From positions 1-59,067 of the forward strand of contig CAJUTU010000024.1 in the NCBI GenBank assembly GCA_910589385.1: a stretch of DNA of 59,067 bases, in the 5' to 3' direction. This DNA comes from an uncultured Lachnospiraceae bacterium. GTDB taxonomy: Bacteria > Bacillota > Clostridia > Lachnospirales > Lachnospiraceae. The position numbers and the translations under genes are program-made. The notes beneath the pieces were generated by a model. It searched no databases. It was not told the origin of the DNA and worked only from the letters and a program-made list of their open reading frames with translations. Positions 34,012 through 43,948 of this stretch are shown one piece after another (position 1 is the stretch's first letter; each line of letters begins with the position of its first letter).

Positions 34012-34935
34012 CTACAGATTCTTCCCCATAAAGGCAATGATCCCTGCCTCTACCTCATCCTTGATCTCCGCGTAATTATGGATTTCATGCCGGTAGCCGG
34101 AATGTACTTTTGTATCTACGGTATGCCCTGTCTCATAAAGCCAGTTACTTACTTCATAAATCCCTTTCCCATACTGTCCGACCGGATCCTGATCGCCGCC
34201 GATATTGTAAATGGGAAGTTTTTTCGGAACCTTCTCGGCCCATTCTTTTCCGGTAATAACCTGCATCATCTGGACAAAATATAACAGGGACTGATTCTGT
34301 GTAGGCTTTGTAAACGCGTCAAAAGGATCCTCCGCATGATCTTTCTGTACATACTTATCTGCACAGATCCACTCGTTTCCGATACTCACTTCGCCGCACC
34401 GTTCGCACATCCACCCCAGCAGTTTACCCGCGTATGCCGGATCCGATTCTTTTCCTTTTCCGTCGGCAACTGCTTTTTCCAGTTCCTTAGCAGTTTCATC
34501 CGCGCCCGGAAATACGCCGGATGTTCCGCAGATGGTCACTCCTGCAAGCTCTTCTCCATATTTTGCAATATAATCCCTGACAATAAAGGAACCCATGCTG
34601 TGTCCGAAAAGGAAATAAGGAAGTCCCGGATATTTACGGCATACCAGTTCCTTTAGCTTATGCTCATCCTCCATCATAGTATGGCAGCCTTTGTCACCCC
34701 AGTCGCCCCAGGTATCGTTTTCCAACGCAGTTTTCCCGTGTCCCACATGGTCGTCTGCAGCAACGATAAATCCGGCATCCATAAATTTTACGATCATATG
34801 CAGATATCTTCTGGAGTGCTCGCCGTAGCCATGGATGACCTGCACAATTCCCTTTGGCTCTGCCGCCGGAACATAAATCCAGCCATACACCTCGTCGCGC
34901 TCATTGAATGATGGAAACTTTACTTCATGTAACAT
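34012..34935 (-). CDS. Lysophospholipase/monoacylglycerol lipase-like alpha/beta hydrolase
   Basis: 307 aa of the Hydrolase_4 type: VIHGYGEHSRRY oxyanion region, nucleophile elbow GHSMGS, Asp in GGDQDPVGQYGKG and His in YRHEIHNY. No signal peptide. It cleaves monoacyl lipids or related esters; the substrate is unknown. AAAGGAGG precedes ATG 34935. It is just upstream of hypB on the same strand with a 56-bp gap. Confidence 0.88.
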   Translation of the reverse strand: MLHEVKFPSFNERDEVYGWIYVPAAEPKGIVQVIHGYGEHSRRYLHMIVKFMDAGFIVAADDHVGHGKTALENDTWGDWGDKGCHTMMEDEHKLKELVCRKYPGLPYFLFGHSMGSFIVRDYIAKYGEELAGVTICGTSGVFPGADETAKELEKAVADGKGKESDPAYAGKLLGWMCERCGEVSIGNEWICADKYVQKDHAEDPFDAFTKPTQNQSLLYFVQMMQVITGKEWAEKVPKKLPIYNIGGDQDPVGQYGKGIYEVSNWLYETGHTVDTKVHSGYRHEIHNYAEIKDEVEAGIIAFMGKNL

Positions 34936-35202
34936 CTCTTTGTACCTCCTTTTTATTCTGATGCTTTATTTATCCTAAATTTTATAACAGATATCTGCAA
35001 ATAGCAAACCTAATTTGGAGAAGGCAGAAAAGGAACCGCAACGGCTATTTCTGCACGTTCCACGTCATCCATGAACAATATCCCAAAAATAAGACATCTT
35101 ACTACAATATACGAAATTACATTCTATTTTTTTCTAAACCGGCTAAAATAAACATAAAGAAAAAACCGGCAGAATGCCACGTGTAAGATCAGGAGTGAAA
35201 TA

Positions 35203-35906
35203 ATGTACCAGTATGAAAACAAACCGAAAAAGAAAGCACAAAATGATACCCAAAGGGCATACCGCAATACATGTCCCTGTGGGGTGGGCGGACAGACCGT
35301 TGGCGTTCGTTCTGCCTTGATCACCATGGGGGACAATGACCATACCTTCGGCCATAATTGTATTTTGATCGAGAAGCTGGAACCAAATACAAGCCCTCAT
35401 AGATATCATCCCTATGAATTAAAGCGCACCTGCTTTGTAGCGCACCTTGTTCCAGAAACTCCTGAGTCCTATAATCTATTTCAAAAAATTGCCGGTGTTC
35501 CAGGAATTGTAAAACATGAAATGCGAGAGGAATATTATATGAGCGATAAAGATTTAAGTGAAGGAAGGTTTTTGGATTCTCCAAACAGGGACAAGAGGCC
35601 TCAAGATTATTTTAATAAAAATTATCGGAAACAGATCAGCTTTAAGATCACCCCTTCTGATGCAAACAACGCTATAAATAAAGCAAGAAATGATGAAGGA
35701 TGTGTTACTTCCGATGGATGGGAGGCAGACCGGAACTTAATGCTTATAATTGCGCTACCTGGGCAGCGTCGGTCATGAGCGCCCCAGGTGTACATATTCC
35801 TCATCAGGTCGTTCCCCATCGTCTCATGGAATCCGCCAGAGGACTGGAAGGCACCTCCGGCCCGCTTGGGAAATACCATGAGTTTGTCCCTCCGCAGCAA
35901 AATTAG
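35203..35906 (+). pseudogene. Frameshifted papain-like (permuted NlpC/P60-LRAT type) cysteine hydrolase
   Basis: The start at ATG 35203 has AGGAG 8 nt upstream. The first frame (to about 35730) carries ALITMGDNDHTFGHNCILIE with a His in the expected first catalytic position, and YHPYELKRTCFVAHLVPE. The other frame then carries NAYNCATWAASVMSAPGVHI with the expected catalytic Cys, and runs to a stop at 35904-35906. His-first, Cys-last order is typical of permuted papain-like folds. A one-base change near the GGATGGGAGG run at about 35715 would restore it. Family placement is tentative. Confidence 0.55.
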
Positions 35907-35921
35907 TATATTTTCAACCAG

Positions 35922-35951
35922 ACCGGGCGGCAGACTAAACGCCCGCCCGGT
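35922..35951 (+). terminator. GC-rich hairpin after the papain-like gene
   Basis: ACCGGGCGG/CCGCCCGGT stem with a 12-nt loop and only TTT after it. It lies between convergent genes. Confidence 0.5.
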
Positions 35952-35987
35952 TTACACACACATACGGCCTGGCGCATGTCATCTTGC

Positions 35988-36590
35988 CTACCAGATCATA
36001 CCTTGCTGGCGCAGATATACATATTGCCTGATATCCTTCTGCGCATTCACTGTCAGTTCCAGGAACTGGCATCCATAGCCGTATCGTCCGTCGCGGAGAT
36101 CCTCTTCCCTCAGGATCACTACTTCCATATCGAACTTGTTTTCAATAAATGCATAAGAAAACAGGACTGTATCATCACGCTGCAGCCTCGTTCTTGTAAT
36201 AAAATAAATACCGCCTTCACTGATATTTTGGATCACGCCCTGGAAATCCTCTTGTCCTGATGATGAAAATGTAACCTCTTTATCCATCTTCATCCGGATA
36301 CTTCTGCGGGCTTCTGTTATCTCAATCACTTCCTGGATCTCACAGTCTGCAACCCATGGTGAAGGTATGGACGAATCATAATTTCTTCTGGCTGCAAGTT
36401 CACACTTCGTCTTGATACACCCAATCTGTCCGTCAAAAAAATCAATCCGCACATTCGATGCATCAGACAATTCATCTTCCCTCCCCAAAAGGAGCATAAC
36501 CTGTTCCCCTGCCGTTCTTACCGGAATCTTTCTCTGATCCGAGCCATCCTGCCCATAGACCGTACATGTTGTACATTGATTTAAAACCAT
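35988..36590 (-). CDS. PilZ-domain protein (cyclic di-GMP receptor)
   Basis: 200 aa. The N-terminal YcgR-like domain (residues about 1-90) is followed by PilZ (about 92-195). PilZ shows RRSIRMKMDKEV (the RxxxR-type arginines) and NISEGGIYF (the D/NxSxxG motif), both needed for cyclic di-GMP. It probably tunes motility or secretion. It is the first of two motility-related genes in the window, the other being the flagellin at 41773. Confidence 0.87.
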   Translation of the reverse strand: MVLNQCTTCTVYGQDGSDQRKIPVRTAGEQVMLLLGREDELSDASNVRIDFFDGQIGCIKTKCELAARRNYDSSIPSPWVADCEIQEVIEITEARRSIRMKMDKEVTFSSSGQEDFQGVIQNISEGGIYFITRTRLQRDDTVLFSYAFIENKFDMEVVILREEDLRDGRYGYGCQFLELTVNAQKDIRQYVYLRQQGMIW

Positions 36591-36759
36591 TGCTTCATTT
36601 CCTTTCTTACCTTAAAATATTCAAAACACAAATCTGACAGTTACTTTCTTTTATATTTTATCCCTAAAATATAATATCGGCCTTGTATACTCTTTCATTA
36701 ACTCTTTCTGGCTCTTAAAAACAAAATGTTTAAATCCAGCCTCTCTTTTGCCATCTGCT

Positions 36760-37827
36760 TTAAAAATCCGTCGTACACCTTTTTACAATCTGACACCGTA
36801 CTTTATGGTTCTGCTCCACGTCTGTCTTCCCCTGCAGTACCTCCAGCATCCGGTCAATGGCGTCATTACAGAGCTGCTCCACCCGGTTATCCACCGATGT
36901 CAGCTCCGGCTCACAGCAGACTGCCATCATGGAATTGTTATACCCTGCCACACTAAGCTCCTCCGGCACGGCCAGCCCCTGTGCACGGGCATATTTGAGC
37001 GCGCCGATCGCCAGGCTGTCATTACAGGCAAATACACTGTCAAATTCCAGTGTCCGGTATGCCAGCAGCACTTCTTTTACATAGTGGACCTTCCCCAGCA
37101 CGGCTCCCGGAGAATTTTCCGCAAAATACTGCTCTTTTGGCTGATCCATCCCAATCGGGCGGACATAAAATTTCAAATCCCCGAGAATCGGATACCCTAC
37201 GTCTGCCAGAGCACTTTCATAGCCTTCCATCTTCTGCCGCGCACTGTAGGTCTGGGAATCGTATAAAAACAAAATCCTTTTTTTTCCGCGGCGGATCAGG
37301 GCCTGCGTCACGTCATATGCTCCCTGCCGGTCATCCCCATAGGAACAGTAGATATTTTCCCCTTCCACATAGCCGTTGATCATAAAAACCGGAACCTGTT
37401 CTGCCGCGGACCGGACATAATCTGTCTCTTCCGAGTTTTTTCCTGAGCCTGCATAAAGGGAACCTACGAGGATCAGTGTATCGATCCGCTTGGACAGCAG
37501 AAGCTTGGTATGGTGCTCTCTGGCCTCCTGCGCGGTTCCGCTGCATCCCAGGATGCAGTCATATCCATATTCATGCAGACGTTTTTCCAGATGAGAAACC
37601 GCCTCGGACATATACTGGTCGGAAATATCCGGACAAAGGATTCCGATTGTTTTCATAGAATTCAATCCCAATCCTCTTGCAAATACATTCGGCGTATATT
37701 CGGATTCCTTGATGACTGCAAGGACTTTTTGTTTTGTTTTCTCACTGACCCGCGGGCTTCCATTCACTACACGAGAAACCGTAGCAATGGAAACGCCGGA
37801 TAGTTTCGCAATATCATATATGTTCAT
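36760..37827 (-). CDS. LacI-family repressor of the hexuronate genes
   Basis: 355 aa. The N-terminal helix-turn-helix is NIYDIAKLSGVSIATVSRVV, followed by an effector domain (GYDCILGCSGTAQEAREHHT, FACNDSLAIGAL, SVAGYNNS). ATG 37827 has AAGGAG 7 nt upstream. An upstream frame to 37869 is rejected. It is divergent from uxaA. The palindrome TGTAAGCGCTTACA in the shared region and TGTAAGCACTTACA before dctP are its probable operators. Confidence 0.92.
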   Translation of the reverse strand: MNIYDIAKLSGVSIATVSRVVNGSPRVSEKTKQKVLAVIKESEYTPNVFARGLGLNSMKTIGILCPDISDQYMSEAVSHLEKRLHEYGYDCILGCSGTAQEAREHHTKLLLSKRIDTLILVGSLYAGSGKNSEETDYVRSAAEQVPVFMINGYVEGENIYCSYGDDRQGAYDVTQALIRRGKKRILFLYDSQTYSARQKMEGYESALADVGYPILGDLKFYVRPIGMDQPKEQYFAENSPGAVLGKVHYVKEVLLAYRTLEFDSVFACNDSLAIGALKYARAQGLAVPEELSVAGYNNSMMAVCCEPELTSVDNRVEQLCNDAIDRMLEVLQGKTDVEQNHKVRCQIVKRCTTDF

Positions 37828-37972
37828 TCCAGCTCTCCTTGTAAGCCCTTTCACACTCGTTCCGCACATTCCTTTACGATTTTATAGCATTTCAGACCAA
37901 ATTGCAAACTATATTTTTAATTTGGTCAATAAAGTTACTCTTAATTTATCTTTATTCTTTTTTGATTTCCTA

Positions 37973-38018
37973 TTGACTAATCTGAATTTCTGTAGTATCT
38001 TATATGTAAGCGCTTACA
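37973..38018 (+). promoter_or_regulatory. uxaA promoter with LacI operator
   Basis: TTGACT (37973-37978), 17 bp, TATCTT (37996-38001), then the perfect palindrome TGTAAGCGCTTACA (38005-38018) right after the -10 box, where a bound repressor would block initiation. CcpA-type binding is a possible alternative, since CcpA sites are similar. Confidence 0.78.
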
Positions 38019-38152
38019 CGATTAGCAAACCGAACCAAAATTTATTGAAATGAATCCTATTTTCCGGCCGCAAGCCACTGGAAATCTGCCAAACTGCTTT
38101 TGTGCCATAAAGCTGTCCAGGTCAGGAATATAGCCAGAAAGGAACTACTATT

Positions 38153-39634
38153 ATGCAGGAGTTTATTAAAATCCATCCAAATGACAATGTGGCTGTTGCC
38201 CTCTGTCCGCTTGCCGCAGGACGTACTCTCACCGTCGATTCAGAAGAGCTCGTACTTGCCGAGGATATTCCCCAGGGGCACAAGTTCGCCCTGTCCGCCA
38301 TTCCAAAAGGAGAACAGGTCGTAAAATACGGAAGCCCCATTGGATTTACCAAAGAACCTGTCGGAGCAGGCGCCTGGGTCCATACACACAATCTGAAAAC
38401 AGGACTTGGGGACGTGCTTACTTATTCTTACGACAGGCAGGCCACGCCTCTCGCACCTTCCGCTCCCGCTTATTTTCAGGGTTATCGGAGGACAAACGGC
38501 AAGGTCGGAGTCCGCAACAATATCTGGATCATTCCAACCGTGGGCTGTGTCAACAATGTAGCCACAGTCATTGAAAGACAGGCGCAAAAGTATCTTACGG
38601 AACATATCGACGAAATCTCCGCATTTCCGCACCCTTATGGCTGTTCCCAGATGGGGGACGACCAGGAGCATACGCGGCAGATCCTTGCCGACCTCATTCA
38701 GCATCCCAATTCTGGAGGCGTACTGGTGCTCGGCCTTGGGTGCGAAAACAGCAATATTGAAGAACTGAAAAAATACATTGGAGACTATGACCCACAGCGT
38801 GTCCGTTTCCTTGTCTGCCAGGAATCCGAAGATGAAATCACAGATGCACTTACTATGATCCAAGAGCTTGCGGCATATGCCGGGCAGTTCAGACGGGAAC
38901 CGATTCCCTGCAGCGAGCTGGTGATCGGCATGAAATGCGGCGGTTCCGACGGCCTGTCGGGCATCACTGCAAACCCCGTAGTAGGCGCATTTTCAGACAT
39001 TTTAATTTCCAAAGGCGGCACAACCGTGCTGACGGAAGTCCCGGAAATGTTCGGGGCAGAAACCCAGCTTATGAACCGCTGTGAAACCGAAGAATTATTC
39101 CATAAAACGGTAGATTTGATCAATGACTTTAAAGAATATTTTACAAGCCACAACCAGACAATCTATGAAAATCCTTCCCCTGGAAATAAAAAGGGCGGTA
39201 TCTCCACTTTGGAAGACAAATCTCTGGGCTGTACGCAGAAGTCCGGGAGCGCGCCTGTCCAGGGCGTACTCTCCTACGGCGAACCGATCCATGGGAAAGG
39301 ACTGCATTTATTAAGCGCCCCGGGAAATGACTTAGTTGCCTCAACGGCGCTGGCAGCATCCGGCGCGCATATCGTTCTGTTCACAACCGGACGTGGAACG
39401 CCTTTTGCCTGCCCTGTACCGACCATGAAAATTTCTACCAATTCCGCATTGTACAATAAAAAATCCAACTGGATCGACTTCAACTGCGGAACTATGGTGG
39501 AGGGAGACACACTGGCAGAACTGGCAGGGCAGCTTTTTGACAAAGTGATCCGGACAGCTTCGGGTGAAAAGGTAAAGTCCGAAGAAGCAGGATTCCATGA
39601 CTTTGCTATCTTTAAGCAGGGAGTAACATTATAA
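38153..39634 (+). CDS. uxaA: Altronate dehydratase
   Basis: 493 aa, the full-length form. An N-terminal SAF domain (residues about 1-90, FIKIHPNDNVAVA) is joined to the UxaA catalytic part (VGCVNNVATVIERQAQ, HPYGCSQMGDD, LGLGCENSNIEELKKY, MKCGGSDGLSGITANP). It removes water from D-altronate to give 2-keto-3-deoxygluconate. It is the first gene of the uxaAB operon, 33 bp before uxaB. Confidence 0.94.
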   Translation: MQEFIKIHPNDNVAVALCPLAAGRTLTVDSEELVLAEDIPQGHKFALSAIPKGEQVVKYGSPIGFTKEPVGAGAWVHTHNLKTGLGDVLTYSYDRQATPLAPSAPAYFQGYRRTNGKVGVRNNIWIIPTVGCVNNVATVIERQAQKYLTEHIDEISAFPHPYGCSQMGDDQEHTRQILADLIQHPNSGGVLVLGLGCENSNIEELKKYIGDYDPQRVRFLVCQESEDEITDALTMIQELAAYAGQFRREPIPCSELVIGMKCGGSDGLSGITANPVVGAFSDILISKGGTTVLTEVPEMFGAETQLMNRCETEELFHKTVDLINDFKEYFTSHNQTIYENPSPGNKKGGISTLEDKSLGCTQKSGSAPVQGVLSYGEPIHGKGLHLLSAPGNDLVASTALAASGAHIVLFTTGRGTPFACPVPTMKISTNSALYNKKSNWIDFNCGTMVEGDTLAELAGQLFDKVIRTASGEKVKSEEAGFHDFAIFKQGVTL

Positions 39635-39667
39635 CAGCATTCGTCACAGAAACAGAAAGGAAACACT

Positions 39668-41164
39668 ATGAATAAATTAAGTTACCAGACTTTGAAGGAT
39701 TTGAACTACGACGGTTACCTGCTTCCCGATGCGCCAGAGCGGGTTCTGCAATTTGGAGAGGGCAACTTTCTCCGTGCTTTTGTCGATTATTTTATTGATA
39801 TCTTAAATGAAAAGGCAGGTTTTAACTCTAAAGTTATTTTATGCCAGCCAATCGCACCGGGTCTTGCAGACATGATCAATGAGCAGGAAGGACTTTACAC
39901 CTTGTATCTGCGTGGATTCCAGGACGGACAGAAAGTCAGCAAGAAACGGATCATTTCCTGTGTCAGCAGATGTCTGAATCCTTATGCTGATTTTGATGTG
40001 CTGATGGCATGTGCCGAAAATCCGGATTTAAGATACATCGCATGCAACACCACGGAAGCCGGTATTGTGTATGATGATTCCTGCCAGTTTTCGGATACCC
40101 CGGCAGACAGCTATCCGGGAAAATTGACTCAATTTTTATACCGTCGGTTCCAGACTTTTGGAAATGAGGCCGGAAAAGGATTCGTTATTCTTTCCTGTGA
40201 GCTCATTGATAATAACGGAAAAGAACTGGAGAAATGTGTTCTTCAATATGCAAAGCAGTGGGCGCTGGGTGAGGATTTTGTTTCATGGATTGAAAAAGAA
40301 AATATTTTCTGCTCCACATTGGTAGACCGGATCGTAACGGGGTATCCTAGAGCGGAAGCGGATGCGATCAACGAAGAAAACGGATATATCGACCAGTTGA
40401 TCGATACCGGAGAAATTTTCGGGTTCTGGGTCATTGAGGGGCCTGAATCCTTAAAGAAAGAACTTCCTTTTGAAGAGGCCGGACTTCCTGTACTCATCAC
40501 AAATGACCACAAACCATATAAACAGCGCAAGGTTCGTATTTTGAACGGAGCGCATACCTCCTTTGTATTAGGCGCTTATCTTGTGGGACAGAATATTGTA
40601 CGCGACTGCATGAATGACGAAGTCATCCAAAAATTTATGGACAAAACCATTTATGAGGAAATCATCCCAACTCTGACTCTTCCGAAAGAAGAGCTGGAAG
40701 AATTTGCGGCATCTGTGACAGAACGGTTTAAAAATCCTTTTATAGACCACGCTCTGCTGGCAATCTCCTTGAATTCCACTTCCAAATGGAAGGCTAGAGT
40801 CCTGCCGTCACTGAAAGGATTTATTGAAAAAACAGGAAAACTTCCTGCTTGTATCACCGCTTCATTTGCGTTTTATATTGCGTTTTTCAGTGGGGAACGC
40901 CTGACGGAAGATGCATTGATCGGGCTTCGAGGTGAAGAGGAATATCAGATCAAGGACGACCGCTTTGTCCTGGAATTTTATGAGGCACATAAGAATGATT
41001 CCGCCGCAGAACTGGCACATGCCGTTTGTACGAATGAAAGCTTCTGGGGAGAGGATCTGAGTAAGCTGGATGGATTCGAAACGGCTGTTGCAAAATATCT
41101 GGAAGAAATTCGGACGCTGGGCAGTTATGAAGTGATGAAGCACTGTCTGGAGGCTGTAAAATAG
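39668..41164 (+). CDS. uxaB: Tagaturonate reductase
   Basis: 498 aa, mannitol dehydrogenase family. VLQFGEGNFLRAFVDYFIDI forms the nucleotide-binding start. Catalytic Lys and Asn/His are in ITNDHKPYKQRKVRILNGAH. It reduces D-tagaturonate to D-altronate with NADH, the step before UxaA. AGAAAGG precedes the ATG. A fructuronate (UxuB-like) role is less likely because the neighbour is uxaA. Confidence 0.93.
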   Translation: MNKLSYQTLKDLNYDGYLLPDAPERVLQFGEGNFLRAFVDYFIDILNEKAGFNSKVILCQPIAPGLADMINEQEGLYTLYLRGFQDGQKVSKKRIISCVSRCLNPYADFDVLMACAENPDLRYIACNTTEAGIVYDDSCQFSDTPADSYPGKLTQFLYRRFQTFGNEAGKGFVILSCELIDNNGKELEKCVLQYAKQWALGEDFVSWIEKENIFCSTLVDRIVTGYPRAEADAINEENGYIDQLIDTGEIFGFWVIEGPESLKKELPFEEAGLPVLITNDHKPYKQRKVRILNGAHTSFVLGAYLVGQNIVRDCMNDEVIQKFMDKTIYEEIIPTLTLPKEELEEFAASVTERFKNPFIDHALLAISLNSTSKWKARVLPSLKGFIEKTGKLPACITASFAFYIAFFSGERLTEDALIGLRGEEEYQIKDDRFVLEFYEAHKNDSAAELAHAVCTNESFWGEDLSKLDGFETAVAKYLEEIRTLGSYEVMKHCLEAVK

Positions 41165-41188
41165 AAAATCGTAATTACTTAATCAGTA

Positions 41189-41222
41189 CGGCCATACGAC
41201 TTACAAATAAGTCATATGGCCG
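41189..41222 (+). terminator. Hairpin after uxaB
   Basis: CGGCCATACGACTTA / TAAGTCATATGGCCG stem (one mismatch) with a CAAA loop, 27 nt past the uxaB stop. There is no T run, so it may work with Rho or as a 3' mRNA stabiliser. Confidence 0.55.
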
Positions 41223-41287
41223 CCTGCAAAAACTACCACTCTATATACATGCTGATACATGAGTCTGATCATGAATCTATTCATGCA

Positions 41288-41665
41288 CTAATCCCATCTC
41301 CCAATTTCCTCTACCGTCAGATTCTCTTTTCCACAATGCGGGCAGAGAATCTCTCCATCCTCTGTCTGTACGGCGATTGAATTGCCGCAATCCGGACAGG
41401 CAGCCGTGTAAGTCTGTCCGGCCTGGTGCAGATAAATAACCGGAACTGCAACAACTTTCTGACATTGCCAGCATACCGCTGGGCAATAATTAAATTCAAA
41501 CGCCGGATACTGTTCTCCCTCCGTATCTGCAAGAATCTTCTGTTGGATATCCGGCGGGAATTCCTCCAGCACACTTCCTAAAGCGGCATGCCCCATGCCA
41601 TGGCCGAGCCGTGCCTCCCATGACATGTTACAGGAAGGACATACAAATTCACTGATTCTTCCCAT
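41288..41665 (-). CDS. Zinc-ribbon protein, 125 aa
   Basis: Four CxxC pairs (CPSC at about 9, CWQC at about 66, CPDC at about 90, CPHC at about 108) make two zinc ribbons, with a CpXC-like N-terminus (FVCPSCNMSWEARLG). No enzyme motif. The role is unknown. It is downstream of the flagellin gene on the same strand, 107 bp away, and possibly co-transcribed. Confidence 0.7.
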   Translation of the reverse strand: MGRISEFVCPSCNMSWEARLGHGMGHAALGSVLEEFPPDIQQKILADTEGEQYPAFEFNYCPAVCWQCQKVVAVPVIYLHQAGQTYTAACPDCGNSIAVQTEDGEILCPHCGKENLTVEEIGRWD

Positions 41666-41772
41666 TTTCAGCCTCCCATTTGAATCTGTCTCAATACATT
41701 CATCTATGCCTGCTCCTACAGTTCATTTTCCAAAACCGCCTGAGTTCTGTCTATTTTTATGAAAAGATACTG

Positions 41773-43647
41773 CTATCCATTCAGCAGCTGAAGCACAGAT
41801 GTCGGCTGCTGGTTTGCCTGTGCCAGCATCGCCTGGCTGCTCTGTACCAAGATCTGGTTGCGTACATGATCCATCATTGCCTTGGCCATATCCGTATCAC
41901 GGATGCGTGATTCTGAGGCAGACAGATTCTCTACCATGCTGCCAAGATTATTGATCGTGTGTTCCAGCCGATTCTGGAGCGCACCATAATAACTTCGTAT
42001 ACTGCTGACCGCATCGATTGCGTTATTCACATCATCAATGGCGCTGCGGGCAGCATCCTGGGTCAGTATATCAGTCCCTATGAGGCCAAGAGACATCGGA
42101 TCCATCTGGAACAGTTCCACCTCGATCACGTTATTGATGTTATTTGTTGCCCCAACCATTAATTCAAGGCTTGAAGCCCCACTCCTGCCAGACCCCAGCG
42201 AGCCGGTACCGTTCGGTTTAGTCGCTACATCGGTCAGATAAAACGGCTGGTCTCCTACTGTGCCATTCGCAATGATATCAGAATCCGAAAGACCGCTGGC
42301 TGCTATCACGGAACCGGCGCCGCCTTTGGACGCGAAAGCAAGTTTACGGACAAATTCCACAAAATCTGATGTTGGATTTTTGAACAAACCGTCTAACTGT
42401 GCCTGGTTTTTGATCGACGTATATTTTCCAATCGCTGTAAATATACCATTCTTACTATCGGCAGCCAGTTCTCCAAATATCTTATCCATCCCAGCTGCAA
42501 TATTCGAACTGTCAACTGTACCGCCGCCATTTGCCAGATAGCCAATATAAGCCGCTGCCAGATAGCCATGCCCATAAGGGCGGCCCGATACAGTATATTT
42601 TTTCAGATAATCTGTAATTGCTCCGTCTTTTGAATTGTCTGTATCGCTGGAAAGCGTGCTCACGATATTTTCCAATTCTGCATTCCAATTGGTTGGAAAT
42701 CCCCCGCCTGCAAGCTGCGCGGTTCCTTCTGAAAACCATTCCGGAAACTTTGACGCACCGTTGCGTCCGCTCATACCATCCGTCATCGTGTACTGCATCA
42801 CAGAGTGCATCAGCTCATGGGCAATGGTAGATTCCAGCTTCGGAGTATCAATAGACGCATCTGAAAAATCGGAAGAGTCTAACCGGATCAGCATATTGCC
42901 TGCCTTACCTGTCTGATAAAACGAAAACTGTGCATAGGCAAGTATCTTACCGCTGCCATCAATATTCCCTATATGAAGTTCCATCCCCACTTTGTCTGAT
43001 CCAATCGCTGTCTGTAATGAAGGAAAAGCAGATAAAATCTGATTGATGGCATTCGGAAAATACTCTTTGGCAATTTTATCGGCAAGAGCACCGCTGGCTC
43101 CCGCGGCCCTGCCTGTGCTGCCCGCAGAAGCGGCTCCTGCCCTGTCTATGTAATTCAATTCCAAGGTTCCATTTGCCAGATCCAGGGTCATCCCATATGT
43201 GGTCATGCCTTCTGCCATGTTGCCTGACCCGCCATTGCAAAAGAGCGGAATGCCGTTAAATGATGAGGTATCTCCAATCCTTGAAATCTCGGTCTTCAAT
43301 TGCTGCATCTCCTGATCCATCATCGCACGTTCTTCATCAGAATATGTTCCGTTTGCAGACTGTACCGAAATCTCCATCATACGATTGAGCATAGAGTGTA
43401 CTTCCGTCGTAGCGCCTTCCACTGTCTGCACAAGGGAGACTCCATCCTCCGCATTCTGCCCGGCCTGCTCTAGACCAGTGATCAGCGCCCTCATTTTTTC
43501 AGAAACGGCGAGACCTGCCGCATCATCTCCGGCACGGTTTATCTTATATCCTGAACTGAGTTTTTCCAGGTTTTTCGCTGTCGTTCCATTATTTCCACTC
43601 AGATTTCTATAAACATTCAAGGACGTTATATTATGCTGGATCCTCAT
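41773..43647 (-). CDS. Flagellin with inserted HExxH metalloprotease domain (flagellinolysin type)
   Basis: 624 aa. Residues 1 to about 140 are a flagellin D0/D1 N-terminus (MRIQHNITSLNVYRNLSGNN, then LSSGYKINRAGDDAAGLAVS). The last about 85 residues are the flagellin C-terminus (SASESRIRDTDMAKAMMDHV, ending SVLQLLNG). Between them, in the surface-exposed region, lies a gluzincin-like protease with HELMH at 277-281 and a third-ligand Glu307 in EWFSEGTAQ. This is the plan of the proteolytic flagellins known as flagellinolysins. ATG 43647 has AGAGGTGG upstream. The promoter looks sigma-D dependent. Confidence 0.95.
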   Translation of the reverse strand: MRIQHNITSLNVYRNLSGNNGTTAKNLEKLSSGYKINRAGDDAAGLAVSEKMRALITGLEQAGQNAEDGVSLVQTVEGATTEVHSMLNRMMEISVQSANGTYSDEERAMMDQEMQQLKTEISRIGDTSSFNGIPLFCNGGSGNMAEGMTTYGMTLDLANGTLELNYIDRAGAASAGSTGRAAGASGALADKIAKEYFPNAINQILSAFPSLQTAIGSDKVGMELHIGNIDGSGKILAYAQFSFYQTGKAGNMLIRLDSSDFSDASIDTPKLESTIAHELMHSVMQYTMTDGMSGRNGASKFPEWFSEGTAQLAGGGFPTNWNAELENIVSTLSSDTDNSKDGAITDYLKKYTVSGRPYGHGYLAAAYIGYLANGGGTVDSSNIAAGMDKIFGELAADSKNGIFTAIGKYTSIKNQAQLDGLFKNPTSDFVEFVRKLAFASKGGAGSVIAASGLSDSDIIANGTVGDQPFYLTDVATKPNGTGSLGSGRSGASSLELMVGATNNINNVIEVELFQMDPMSLGLIGTDILTQDAARSAIDDVNNAIDAVSSIRSYYGALQNRLEHTINNLGSMVENLSASESRIRDTDMAKAMMDHVRNQILVQSSQAMLAQANQQPTSVLQLLNG

Positions 43648-43890
43648 AATTCCACCTCTTTTCTTATTGCTGGTGCAGGTTTTGCCAGTCCTATGTCCAA
43701 TAAAGTATACTTTCTGGACAGACAGCCCTGACTTATTGAACATTTACCGTTCAATATATATATAAAACAAAATCACCATAAAAAGCTCAATTTTCCCGTT
43801 TTTTTTGGTGATTATGCCGCAAAACAATGTTGAATTAATCTAAAGAATACTATAACAAAAAAGTATACAATACTGTACACCATTAATTAT

Positions 43891-43917
43891 ATATCGGCAC
43901 TTCCATATTATTATTAA
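43891..43917 (-). promoter_or_regulatory. Sigma-D (sigma-28) type flagellar promoter
   Basis: On the minus strand GCCGATAT (43898-43891) matches the SigD -10 consensus fully. TTAA sits 15 bp upstream (43917-43914), near the TAAA -35 element. It drives the flagellin with a leader of about 235 nt, in which I see no gene. Confidence 0.75.
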
Positions 43918-43948
43918 GCCTATTGCCCATATTTCTCTGTTAAATTTT

